Positions 5,817 to 13,296 of a stretch of 14,390 nucleotides of DNA are shown piece by piece; within the stretch, counting starts at the first letter, position 1, and the number at the start of each line of letters is the position of its first letter. This stretch comes from CAMBDR01 sp046597185 (GTDB lineage: Bacteria > Pseudomonadota > Gammaproteobacteria > Burkholderiales > Burkholderiaceae_D). The notes under the pieces were generated by a model. It was not told the DNA's origin. It made no database searches and saw only the letters and a list, made by a program, of their open reading frames with translations. A program made the translations under genes and the position numbers. The stretch spans positions 1 to 14,390 of the forward strand of contig JBKJLF010000137.1 of assembly GCA_046597185.1 (NCBI GenBank). Reading direction: 5' to 3'.

Positions 5817-7790
5817 ATGCAAGATAACCCGCCCTTTACCAATGATGGCGAACAGCCGTTCCCACTGACCCTGTCGGAACTGGATCAATGGTTGCTGGCC
5901 GAAGGCACGCACGAGCGCCCTTACACCCAACTGGGCGCGCACCCCTGCGTAGCCGAAGGCATAGCAGGCGTGCGCTTTGCGGTGTGGGCACCGAATGCGC
6001 GCCGGGTCTCGGTGATCGGCAGTTTTAACCATTGGGACGGGCGGCAACACCCGATGCATTTACACCGCAATTGCGGCGTGTGGGAGCGCTTCATCCCCCT
6101 CGTCAAAGAGGGCGATTTATACAAATACGAAGTCGAAGGCGCGCAAGGTGGCCTCTTGCTCAAAGCCGACCCGTTTGCCTTTCGCGCCCAGTTACGCCCC
6201 GACACCGCCTCGGTGGTACACCACTTGCCAGAACCCGCCCCCACCCGGCCCGAACGTCTGGCCGCCAATGCCAAAGACGCCCCCATCAGCATTTATGAAG
6301 TCCACCTTGGCTCTTGGCGGCGGCAAGGCGAACATGGCAATGAATGGCTAAGTTACCGCCAACTGGCCGAACAACTGATCCCCTATGTGCAAGAACTGGG
6401 CTTCACTCATATTGAACTGATGCCGATTAATGAGCACCCCTTCGATGGTTCCTGGGGCTACCAGCCAACGGGCCTGTATGCCGCCACCGCGCGCTTTGGT
6501 TCGCCCGATGATTTACGCTATTTTATTGAAGTGGCGCATGAGGCAGGCATTGGCGTCTTGCTCGACTGGGTGCCCGGCCATTTCCCCACCGACCACCATG
6601 GCCTGGGCCAGTGGGATGGCAGCCATTTATACGAACACAGCGACCCGCGTGAAGGTTGGCATCAAGATTGGAACACCCTGATTTACAACTTTGGCCGCAG
6701 TGAAGTACGTAATTTTCTGGTCGGTAATGCCTTGTTTTGGATCGAGCGTTTTGGCATTGATGGCTTACGCGTCGATGCGGTGGCCTCCATGCTGTATCGC
6801 GATTACAGCCGCAAAGAAGGGCAATGGATTCCGAATCAATATGGCGGGCGGGAAAACCTGGAAGCCATCAATTTGCTGCGCAATGTCAATCAACGTCTGG
6901 CCGCCTACAATGCAAGCAACAACGCTGCCGCCATCACCCTGGCCGAAGAATCGACCAGCTTTCCGCAGGTGTCGCACCCGGTGGCCGCAGGCGGTTTGGG
7001 CTTTTCGTACAAATGGAATATGGGTTGGATGCATGACACGCTCAAGTATATGCAGCAAGACCCGATCCACCGCCAATACCATCACGACCAAATGACCTTT
7101 GGCATGGTATATGCCTTCAGCGAAAACTTTGTGCTGCCGCTCTCGCATGATGAAGTGGTGCATGGCAAAGGTTCGCTGCTGGGTAAGATGCCGGGCGATG
7201 AATGGCAACGCTTTGCCAATCTGCGCGCCTACTACGGCTTCATGTGGGGCCACCCCGGTAAAAAACTGTTATTTATGGGTGGCGAATTTGCCCAAAGCCG
7301 CGAATGGCAAGCCGACTATAGCCTGGACTGGCACTTGCTGCAATATCCGCTGCACCAGGGCGTACAGCGCCTGATCCGCGACCTCAATGCCGTCTATCGC
7401 GCGTACCCGGCGCTCTACCAGCTCGACTGTGTGCCACGCGGCTTTCAATGGATGGTGCAGGATGACCGACAAAATTGCGTGTTCGCGTTTGCGCGCAGCA
7501 ATGATGCGGGCCAAACCGTGATTGTGATCAGCAACTTCACGCCCGTAGCCCACTTGAACTATCAGCTTGGTGTGCCGCTGGCAGGCAGTTATCGCGAATT
7601 GATCAATACCGATGCCACTATTTACGGCGGCAGCGGGGTTGGTAGTGTTGTTGGCAGCGGCGATGGTAGCGAGATTAGCAGCGGGGTTGGCAACACCGCC
7701 AGCCAAGTCATCGCATCCCATGGTCAAGCCCAATCGATCAGAATCAACATCCCGCCGCTGGCAACGCTGTTTTTATTATGCGAACCCTGA
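5817..7790 (+). CDS. glgB: GlgB, 1,4-alpha-glucan branching enzyme
   Basis: Cytoplasmic GH13 enzyme that cuts an alpha-1,4 chain and rejoins it as an alpha-1,6 branch. At 657 aa it is shorter than E. coli GlgB (728) because it lacks the N-terminal N1 module and begins near DQWLLAEGTHERPYTQLGAH. Next come a CBM48 domain (RFAVWAPNARRVSVIGSFNHWDG) and the barrel. Expected catalytic residues are present: nucleophile Asp320 (LRVDAVASMLYRDYSR), acid Glu377 (AEESTSFP) and Asp445 (LSHDEVVHGKGS). The C-terminal beta domain ends IPPLATLFLL. Odd feature: residues 605-628 are a Gly/Ser-rich tetrapeptide repeat where E. coli has a short GSNAGN-like turn. GAG at 5808-5810 (spacing 6) serves as a weak ribosome site. 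The last 13 bases overlap glgX. Confidence 0.97.
   Translation: MQDNPPFTNDGEQPFPLTLSELDQWLLAEGTHERPYTQLGAHPCVAEGIAGVRFAVWAPNARRVSVIGSFNHWDGRQHPMHLHRNCGVWERFIPLVKEGDLYKYEVEGAQGGLLLKADPFAFRAQLRPDTASVVHHLPEPAPTRPERLAANAKDAPISIYEVHLGSWRRQGEHGNEWLSYRQLAEQLIPYVQELGFTHIELMPINEHPFDGSWGYQPTGLYAATARFGSPDDLRYFIEVAHEAGIGVLLDWVPGHFPTDHHGLGQWDGSHLYEHSDPREGWHQDWNTLIYNFGRSEVRNFLVGNALFWIERFGIDGLRVDAVASMLYRDYSRKEGQWIPNQYGGRENLEAINLLRNVNQRLAAYNASNNAAAITLAEESTSFPQVSHPVAAGGLGFSYKWNMGWMHDTLKYMQQDPIHRQYHHDQMTFGMVYAFSENFVLPLSHDEVVHGKGSLLGKMPGDEWQRFANLRAYYGFMWGHPGKKLLFMGGEFAQSREWQADYSLDWHLLQYPLHQGVQRLIRDLNAVYRAYPALYQLDCVPRGFQWMVQDDRQNCVFAFARSNDAGQTVIVISNFTPVAHLNYQLGVPLAGSYRELINTDATIYGGSGVGSVVGSGDGSEISSGVGNTASQVIASHGQAQSIRINIPPLATLFLLCEP
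7629..7700 (+). repeat. Six 12-bp in-frame units near the 3' end of glgB
   Basis: Six units with consensus GGYAGCGGSGWT encode GSGV, GSVV, GSGD, GSEI, SSGV and GNTA. The first and fifth differ only at their first two bases (GGCAGCGGGGTT, AGCAGCGGGGTT). The array expands a turn of the C-terminal beta domain lying between YRELINTDATIYG and ASHGQ. E. coli GlgB has one short Gly/Ser/Asn turn there, so the native motif itself may have been the seed. It should be a flexible surface loop well away from the active site. Confidence 0.85.
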
Positions 7791-9928
7791 ACCCATCCCT
7801 GAATGCATTTAGCGCGTCCACGCTGGCGCTGGAAGCGGGCCAACCCGGCCCCGCCGGTGCGCATTGGGATGGCCGGGGCGTCAATTTCACCCTGCTCGCA
7901 CCGCATGCCAGCCTGGTCTATTTATGTCTGTTTGATGCCAACGGCCAACAAGAAACGGCACGCATCGCACTGCCGAATCAACAAGATGGCGTCTGGTTTG
8001 GCTATTTACCCGGGGCCGCGCCGGGCCTGATTTACGGCTACCGCGTGCATGGTCAGTGGGCACCGGAATCGGGCCACTATTGCAACCCGAATAAAGTTGT
8101 GCTCGACCCCTGCGCGCGCGAAATCGTCGGCAAATACCGTGGCCAGAGCGAGCTATACGGGTACGCCAGCGCTGACCCGCAACAACCCTGCCCGCTCGAT
8201 AACGCCTTGCACGCCTTAAAGGGCCGCGTGATCGATCCGGCCTACGACTGGCAAGACGATAAACCGCCGCGCATTGCGCCGGAACAAACCGTGCTATACG
8301 AATGCCATGTCAAAGGCTTTACCAAACTTTGGCCCGATTCAACTGATTCAGCCGATTTTGATCCGGCTCTGCACGGTACTTATGCCGCCTTCACGCAAGC
8401 TGCGGTGCTGGATTATTTGCAGCAACTGGGCATTACCAGCGTCAGTTGGCTACCGATTCACGCCCACGCCGACGAAGCGCGCCTGTGCCAGCTCGGCCTG
8501 TCCAATTATTGGGGCTATAACAGCATCGGCTTTTTTGCGCCGGAACCATCGTATTGGTCGGGCCGCCCCGGCACCAGCCCCAGCTCCGAAGTGCGCGATG
8601 CCGTCAAAGCGCTGCATGCGCGCAAGATTGAAGTCATTTTGGATGTGGTCTACAACCACAGCGCCGAAGGCGATGAAACCGGCCCCAGCCTGTGTTTTCG
8701 CGGTATTGACAATGCGCTGTACTACCAGATGCAGGCCGACCCGGTGCAAACGGGCGAGCATCACCAGCCGATACAACGCTACCAAAACCACACCGGCTGC
8801 GGCAATACCCTCAACCTGAATCAACCACAGGTCTTGCAATGGGTACTCGATTCGCTACGCTACTGGGTGACCGAATTCCATATCGATGGTTTCCGCTTCG
8901 ACCTGGCCCCGGTATTGGGCCGCACCCAACATGGCTTTGAACGCAGCGCCCCATTATTAACGGCCATCATGCAAGACCCGCTGTTAAGCCAGGTCAAACT
9001 GATTGCCGAACCCTGGGATATTGGTCCGCACGGCTATCAGTTGGGCCAATTTCCGCTGGGTTGGATGGAATGGAATGATCAATTTCGCGACACCATGCGT
9101 GCATTCTGGTTGCATCAATGGCCGACCCTGGGCGAATTTGCGCGCCGCTTTGCCGCTTCTTCCGATATCTTCCAACAGCGGCGACGCCTGCCTGCGGCCA
9201 GTGTCAATTTCATTTGCGCGCATGATGGTTTTACCCTGGCCGATCTGGTTGCCTACAACCACAAACACAATCTGGCCAATGGCGAACACAATCGCGACGG
9301 GCATGGCCACAACCATAGCTGGAATGGTGGTGTGGAAGGCCCCAGCAACGCCCCCAACATCGTGCAATTGCGCGGCAAACTACAACGCGCCTTGCTGGCC
9401 ACCCTGATCTTTGCCCAGGGCACGCCAATGCTGTTGGCAGGCGATGAAATCGGCCACAGCCAAGGGGGCAATAACAATGCCTATTGCCAGGACAACGCCA
9501 CCACCTGGCTCAATTGGCAGGCGGCCCAGCCTGGCTTACGTGACTATGTAGCGCGCCTCTTGGCGCTGCGCCAGCGTTACCCGGCCCTGCGCCGCGCCCA
9601 CTGGTTTCGCGCCAGCACCGCCGACGGCCCGAACGACGTGGATTGGTATCACCCCAATGGCTTGACCATGCAGGCAGCCGACTGGGAAGGCAAAAACAGC
9701 TTTTGCCTGTGCATCTATTTGCACGATCCGCAAGCGGGCGAACATTGCCTGCTGCTGTGCAACGCCGAGGCGCAATCGGTCAAATTTACCCTGCCAGCAG
9801 GACAATGGCAAATACAACTCAATAGCGCCCAGGAAGAAACAGAGCACCAGCGCAATACCAACAATATTATTCAGGAAACCACCATCGTGGCGGCACGCAG
9901 TCTTGTGCTTGCGGCCCCACATCAATAA
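7778..9928 (+). CDS. glgX: GlgX, glycogen debranching enzyme (GH13_11)
   Basis: Cytoplasmic isoamylase-type enzyme that removes alpha-1,6 branches from glycogen, usually after phosphorylase has shortened the outer chains. An N-terminal CBM48 domain (HWDGRGVNFTLLAPHAS ... VHGQWAPESGHYCNPNKVVLDP) precedes the barrel. Motifs: DVVYNHSAEGDETGP (region I), GFRFDLAPVLG with nucleophile Asp375, AEPWD with acid Glu411, and CAHDGFTLADLVAYNHKHN with Asp483. GGNNNAYCQDN is also typical of GlgX. At 716 aa it is longer than E. coli GlgX (657), within the range I would expect. The ATG lies inside glgB with no evident Shine-Dalgarno sequence, so translation is probably coupled to glgB. A polar stretch near the end (SAQEETEHQRNTNNIIQE) looks like another loop insertion, but without a clear repeat. 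Confidence 0.97.
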   Translation: MRTLNPSLNAFSASTLALEAGQPGPAGAHWDGRGVNFTLLAPHASLVYLCLFDANGQQETARIALPNQQDGVWFGYLPGAAPGLIYGYRVHGQWAPESGHYCNPNKVVLDPCAREIVGKYRGQSELYGYASADPQQPCPLDNALHALKGRVIDPAYDWQDDKPPRIAPEQTVLYECHVKGFTKLWPDSTDSADFDPALHGTYAAFTQAAVLDYLQQLGITSVSWLPIHAHADEARLCQLGLSNYWGYNSIGFFAPEPSYWSGRPGTSPSSEVRDAVKALHARKIEVILDVVYNHSAEGDETGPSLCFRGIDNALYYQMQADPVQTGEHHQPIQRYQNHTGCGNTLNLNQPQVLQWVLDSLRYWVTEFHIDGFRFDLAPVLGRTQHGFERSAPLLTAIMQDPLLSQVKLIAEPWDIGPHGYQLGQFPLGWMEWNDQFRDTMRAFWLHQWPTLGEFARRFAASSDIFQQRRRLPAASVNFICAHDGFTLADLVAYNHKHNLANGEHNRDGHGHNHSWNGGVEGPSNAPNIVQLRGKLQRALLATLIFAQGTPMLLAGDEIGHSQGGNNNAYCQDNATTWLNWQAAQPGLRDYVARLLALRQRYPALRRAHWFRASTADGPNDVDWYHPNGLTMQAADWEGKNSFCLCIYLHDPQAGEHCLLLCNAEAQSVKFTLPAGQWQIQLNSAQEETEHQRNTNNIIQETTIVAARSLVLAAPHQ

Positions 9929-10047
9929 ACATTACAAAAAAATATCTAATTGTTCCAAAACACCACACTTTCTCCTGCCCCAGCCAGCTTACCCTGATAG
10001 AAGTTACAGGTTGCTGAGGTAAACAAGCACAATTCAGGGACAATTTT

Positions 10048-10076
10048 CTCTCACAGCGCACACAATTGCCTATAAT
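10048..10076 (+). promoter_or_regulatory. Likely sigma-70 promoter of the receiver genes
   Basis: A perfect TATAAT lies at 10071-10076. With a 17-base spacer the -35 position (10048-10053) reads CTCTCA, only three matches to TTGACA, so an activator may be needed. Transcription would start near 10083, about 29 bases before the first receiver gene. The 183-bp gap after glgX is AT-rich and holds no clear terminator hairpin, so read-through from the glucan operon cannot be excluded. Confidence 0.5.
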
Positions 10077-10111
10077 AAACAAACCGAACTCTAGCCAGCG
10101 CGCCCAAAACC

Positions 10112-10540
10112 ATGCCTTTGCCACAATCACCGCAGAACCGCATTACCGCTCCAAGCACCTTGCTGCTTGAAGATGATGCCTTCATGTCCGAGCTGACGGT
10201 GGCGGTCTTAAACGGGGCCGGGATTGATCAAGTGCATGTTGCTTTTAACGTGACGCAAGCGCTCCTCCTCCTAAAACAACACCAACCTGATTTATTAATT
10301 TGTGATTTGGCGATTCCTGACTCGGATGGCTTTGAATTCCTGCAAAAGCTTGCAGAATGTCATTACGCTGGTGGTATCATAATCCTTTCCGGAATGGCTC
10401 AAGCCGTGCTCAAAGCCGCCCATCGCGTCGCCTGTGCCCATGGCCTGAAAATTATTGGTACATTTGCCAAGCCATTAACCGGCAGCGCGATACAAGCTGC
10501 GCTGGAACAACTGCGTCCAACCGACAGGGATAAATCATGA
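10112..10540 (+). CDS. Stand-alone response-regulator receiver protein 1
   Basis: 142 aa, a single receiver (REC) domain with no DNA-binding or enzymatic output. The phosphorylation residues are intact: acidic pair Glu20/Asp21 (LLLEDD), acceptor Asp65 (LLICDLAIPDSDG), switch Ser93 (GGIIILSG) and conserved Lys120 (GTFAKPL). The GGIII-LSG and LKIIGTFAKPL signatures resemble receivers found attached to EAL phosphodiesterase domains, but no EAL domain follows. The closest relative in the window is the third receiver. No Shine-Dalgarno sequence is obvious before the ATG at 10112, so the start is approximate; a candidate ATG at 10183 would delete beta strand 1 and is rejected. The gene overlaps the next by 4 bases (ATGA). 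The partner kinase and target are unknown. Confidence 0.88.
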   Translation: MPLPQSPQNRITAPSTLLLEDDAFMSELTVAVLNGAGIDQVHVAFNVTQALLLLKQHQPDLLICDLAIPDSDGFEFLQKLAECHYAGGIIILSGMAQAVLKAAHRVACAHGLKIIGTFAKPLTGSAIQAALEQLRPTDRDKS

Positions 10541-10893
10541 GCACTGTTATTATTTTGCTGGAAGATGAAGAGCTACCACGGGAACTGTATAAAACCGCGC
10601 TCGAATGCGAAGGCTATCAGGTGGTTTGTGCGGGCAACAGCCGCAATCTGGTTCAACTGTATCAACAATGGAAACCCTCTCTCATCGTCACCGATCTGAT
10701 CATGCCTGACTACGAAGGGATGGAAGGAATTTTCAATATCAAAAAAATTACTGACATCCCGATTATTGCGATGTCAATCAACCAGCATTATTTGCAGATG
10801 GCGGAAGATTTTGTCAGCGACGTTTTGGTAAAACCATTTTCGATGTCTGAATTAACGGATAAAGTCAATGCGGTTTTGGCAAACAAGGGATAG
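10537..10893 (+). CDS. Stand-alone response-regulator receiver protein 2
   Basis: 118 aa, a single compact CheY-size receiver domain. Key residues: Glu9/Asp10 acidic pair (LLEDEELPREL), acceptor Asp53 (LIVTDLIMPDYEG), Ser80 at the switch position (IIAMS) and Lys99 (VLVKPF). It is less like the two flanking receivers and more like generic CheY/OmpR-type receivers. Its ATG overlaps the stop of receiver 1, so the two are likely co-translated. With no output domain it must act by protein contact, by passing phosphate, or as a phosphate sink. Which of these cannot be told from sequence. Confidence 0.9.
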   Translation: MSTVIILLEDEELPRELYKTALECEGYQVVCAGNSRNLVQLYQQWKPSLIVTDLIMPDYEGMEGIFNIKKITDIPIIAMSINQHYLQMAEDFVSDVLVKPFSMSELTDKVNAVLANKG

Positions 10894-10954
10894 CGCCACG
10901 TATCACCTGGCAAGAATTAAACAACACACTACCTAAAGAGCATCCCAGCCTACC

Positions 10955-11356
10955 ATGAACCCAATTCCTTCCGCTCACCTGATTCGCGCATTGATTATTG
11001 ATGATGACGAATTGATGCTTGATCTGAATAGTGAAATACTCAGTCAATCAGGCTTGAACCATATCGCAAAAGCCAAAAATAGCCATGAGGCGTTGCGCCA
11101 AATCGATAGCGCCACCGCACCCAATTTGCTCTTGTTGGACTTGCATATGCCACAAACCGATGGTTTCCAATTTATGGATCTGCTGTCTAAACGCAAGTAC
11201 ACAGGTGGTATCATCGTGGTTTCTGGCCAACGCGCCCAAGTATTGCAATCGGCCGACCTGATGGCACAATTATATAATTTGAACATTCTTGGCACACTCG
11301 AAAAGCCACTCAACGCCGTCGCCTTGGCTGCCATCATCAAAAAGTTCACACCCTGA
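10955..11356 (+). CDS. Stand-alone response-regulator receiver protein 3
   Basis: 133 aa, a single receiver domain, paralogous to receiver 1: both share GGII-SG, a run of similar helix residues and LGT(F/L)xKPL. Key residues: Asp16/Asp17 (LIIDDDELM), acceptor Asp62 (LLLLDLHMPQTDG), switch Ser90 (IIVVSG) and Lys117 (ILGTLEKPL). No EAL or other output domain follows; the stop at 11354-11356 is directly before the convergent hairpin. The 61-bp gap from receiver 2 contains AAAGAG (10935-10940), too far from the ATG to be a good ribosome site, so expression may be low or the start may use another signal. Confidence 0.9.
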   Translation: MNPIPSAHLIRALIIDDDELMLDLNSEILSQSGLNHIAKAKNSHEALRQIDSATAPNLLLLDLHMPQTDGFQFMDLLSKRKYTGGIIVVSGQRAQVLQSADLMAQLYNLNILGTLEKPLNAVALAAIIKKFTP

Positions 11357-11360
11357 GCAG

Positions 11361-11388
11361 GTAGCATGGGCACTGGTGCCCATGCTAC
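11361..11388. terminator. Perfect 13-bp inverted repeat between convergent genes
   Basis: GTAGCATGGGCAC (11361-11373) and GTGCCCATGCTAC (11376-11388) are exact reverse complements around a TG centre; in RNA this is a 12-bp stem with a CTGG loop. It begins five bases after the receiver 3 stop and lies 36 bases from the lpdA stop, so it could end or protect both transcripts. Neither strand has a T-run after it, so it is not a classical intrinsic terminator. The core resembles dispersed intergenic palindromes of the GTAG-TGGGCA type known to me from various bacteria. That link is from memory and unchecked. Confidence 0.65.
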
Positions 11389-11424
11389 ACCCGATCAAGC
11401 ACCTTTCCCGGATCGGCCCGGACC

Positions 11425-13263
11425 TTACTTCTTACGCATCGCCGGCAAATCAGTACAAACGCCTTCATACACTTCCGCCGCCATCCCAATCGATTCCCCC
11501 AGCGTTGGGTGAGGATGGATGGTTTTACCAATATCCACCCCATCCGCGCCCATTTCAATGGCCAGCGCAATTTCACCGATCATGTCCCCTGCGTGGGTGC
11601 CGACAATAGCGCCGCCAACGATGCGATGGGTTTCGGCATCAAACAAGAGTTTGGTAAAGCCTTCGTCACGCCCGTTGGCCACCGCGCGCCCGCTGGCCGC
11701 CCATGGGAAATGGCCTTTTTCCAGCTTGATCCCCTTGGCCTTGGCTTCGTCTTCGGTCATACCCACCCATGCCACTTCGGGGTCGGTATAGGCCACCGAT
11801 GGAATCACTTTGACATCGAAATACGCCTTATGGCCAGCCGCCGCTTCCGCCGCCACATGCGCCTCATGCACGGCCTTGTGCGCCAACATCGGTTGCCCGA
11901 CGAGGTCGCCAATGGCAAAAATATGCGGCACATTGGTGCGCATTTGCTTATCGACCGGAATGAAACCGCGCTCCGTTACCGTTACACCCGCTTTTTCCGC
12001 TGCCAGCTTCAAACCATTCGGGCTGCGCCCGACTGCCACCAACACCATATCGTAGAGTTGCGGTTCCGGCGCGCTACCTGCCGGGTCGGCGGGTGCAAAA
12101 GTGACCTTGATGCCTTCGGGCAGTGCTTCCACCGCCACGGTTTTGGTCTTGGTCATGATTTTGCCAAAGCGTTTTTCATTAAACTTTTGCCAAACCTTGA
12201 CCATATCGCGATCCGCGCCCTGCATCAGACCATCCATCATTTCCACCACATCAATCGATGCACCCAGGGTCGAATACACGGTCGCCATTTCCAGGCCAAT
12301 AATGCCACCACCCACCACCAACATGCGTTTGGGGATCGCACGTAGTTCCAGCGCACCGGTGGAATCGATAATGCGCGGGTCGCTTGGCACAAACGGCAGT
12401 TTTACCACCGATGAACCGGCCGCAATAATGGCCTGCTTGAATTGAACCACGCGCACGCTGCCATCATCAAGCGTTACTGCCAAATGATTGGCACTGACAA
12501 ACTGGCCGACACCGCGCTCAACCTTGACCTTGCGCGCCTTGGCCATGCCGGACAAGCCGCCGGTCATTTTGGAAATCACCTTGTCTTTATAGGCGCGCAA
12601 TTGGTCGATATTCACTTCCGGCTTGCCAAAACTGACCCCGTGTGCGGCCATCGCGGCACTTTCATCGATCATGGCGGTCACATGCAACAGCGCTTTGGAA
12701 GGGATACAGCCCACATTCAGGCACACTCCACCCAGGGTGGCGTAACGCTCCACCAACACCGTGTTCATGCCCAAATCCGCCGCACGGAAGGCCGCCGAAT
12801 AACCGCCGGGGCCGGCACCCAGAACCAACATATCGCACTGGGCATCGACTTGGCCGCTGTAGCCGCTGGCCACCGGGGCTGCCGCTGCCGCTGGCGCTGG
12901 CGCTGATGCCGCTGATGCCGCTGATGCCGCTGATGCCGCCGCTGCTGCGGGTGCCGCTGGCGCTGCTGTTGCTGCAGCCGCTACTGGTGTCACCGTTGCT
13001 GCCGCCGCCTCTGCGACCGCCTCTGCGACCGCCTCGATCATCAACAACACCGATCCTTCGGCCACCTTATCACCCACTTTAACCCGCATCTCCTTGACCA
13101 CCCCGGCCAGGTTGGAAGGAATTTCCATGCTGGCCTTGTCGGATTCAACGGTAATCAAGGATTGATCGATCTTGATCGACTCGCCCACCTTGACCATTAA
13201 TTCGATCACTTCCACTTCTTTAAAGTCGCCAATATCCGGCACCTTGACTTCTAACATAGCCAT
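11425..13263 (-). CDS. lpdA: LpdA, dihydrolipoyl dehydrogenase (E3) with N-terminal lipoyl domain
   Basis: E3 of the pyruvate dehydrogenase complex: reoxidises dihydrolipoyl groups of E2, passing electrons through FAD to NAD+. The 612 aa comprise a lipoyl domain (1-80, lipoyl-lysine Lys43 in ESDKAS), an Ala-rich linker (about 81-137), then the E3 core. The core has FAD motif GAGPGGYSAAFRA from Gly149, redox cysteines Cys181 and Cys186 (GGVCLNVGCIPSK), NAD motif VGGGIIGLEMA and the C-terminal HPHPTLGE with catalytic His585 and Glu590. A lipoyl domain on E3 is a known betaproteobacterial and neisserial arrangement. The start has GGAG at 13271-13274, spacing 7. The gene lies 33 bases after aceF, so they are one operon. 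The linker contains 12-bp and 9-bp repeats. Confidence 0.97.
   Translation of the reverse strand: MAMLEVKVPDIGDFKEVEVIELMVKVGESIKIDQSLITVESDKASMEIPSNLAGVVKEMRVKVGDKVAEGSVLLMIEAVAEAVAEAAAATVTPVAAAATAAPAAPAAAAASAASAASAASAPAPAAAAAPVASGYSGQVDAQCDMLVLGAGPGGYSAAFRAADLGMNTVLVERYATLGGVCLNVGCIPSKALLHVTAMIDESAAMAAHGVSFGKPEVNIDQLRAYKDKVISKMTGGLSGMAKARKVKVERGVGQFVSANHLAVTLDDGSVRVVQFKQAIIAAGSSVVKLPFVPSDPRIIDSTGALELRAIPKRMLVVGGGIIGLEMATVYSTLGASIDVVEMMDGLMQGADRDMVKVWQKFNEKRFGKIMTKTKTVAVEALPEGIKVTFAPADPAGSAPEPQLYDMVLVAVGRSPNGLKLAAEKAGVTVTERGFIPVDKQMRTNVPHIFAIGDLVGQPMLAHKAVHEAHVAAEAAAGHKAYFDVKVIPSVAYTDPEVAWVGMTEDEAKAKGIKLEKGHFPWAASGRAVANGRDEGFTKLLFDAETHRIVGGAIVGTHAGDMIGEIALAIEMGADGVDIGKTIHPHPTLGESIGMAAEVYEGVCTDLPAMRKK
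12904..12939 (-). repeat. Four perfect 9-bp repeats in the LpdA linker
   Basis: Four identical 9-base units (TGATGCCGC on the + strand) encode Ala-Ala-Ser four times, residues 109-120. They lie in the flexible arm joining the lipoyl domain to the E3 core. Perfect identity, with no synonymous drift, points to recent expansion or ongoing homogenisation. Confidence 0.9.
13000..13035 (-). repeat. Three 12-bp repeats at the start of the LpdA linker
   Basis: Two identical 12-base units (TGCGACCGCCTC on the + strand, 13012 and 13024) and one with two changes (13000) encode EAVA, EAVA and EAAA, residues 77-88, just after the lipoyl domain. Period and in-frame placement match the repeats in malF, the amylase gene and glgB. 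Confidence 0.85.
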
Positions 13264-13296
13264 TGTTTTTCTCCGTTGATCAATCCAGGGTTCAAG

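Noticed and set aside
9929..10070. Terminator after glgX
   Set aside because: Only weak AT-rich pairings such as AACATTA/AATTGTT; no GC-rich stem followed by T-run.
11509..12345. 278-codon open frame on the + strand opposite lpdA
   Set aside because: Composition is His/Arg-rich and typical of the antisense of a GC-biased gene; LpdA motifs on the other strand are complete.
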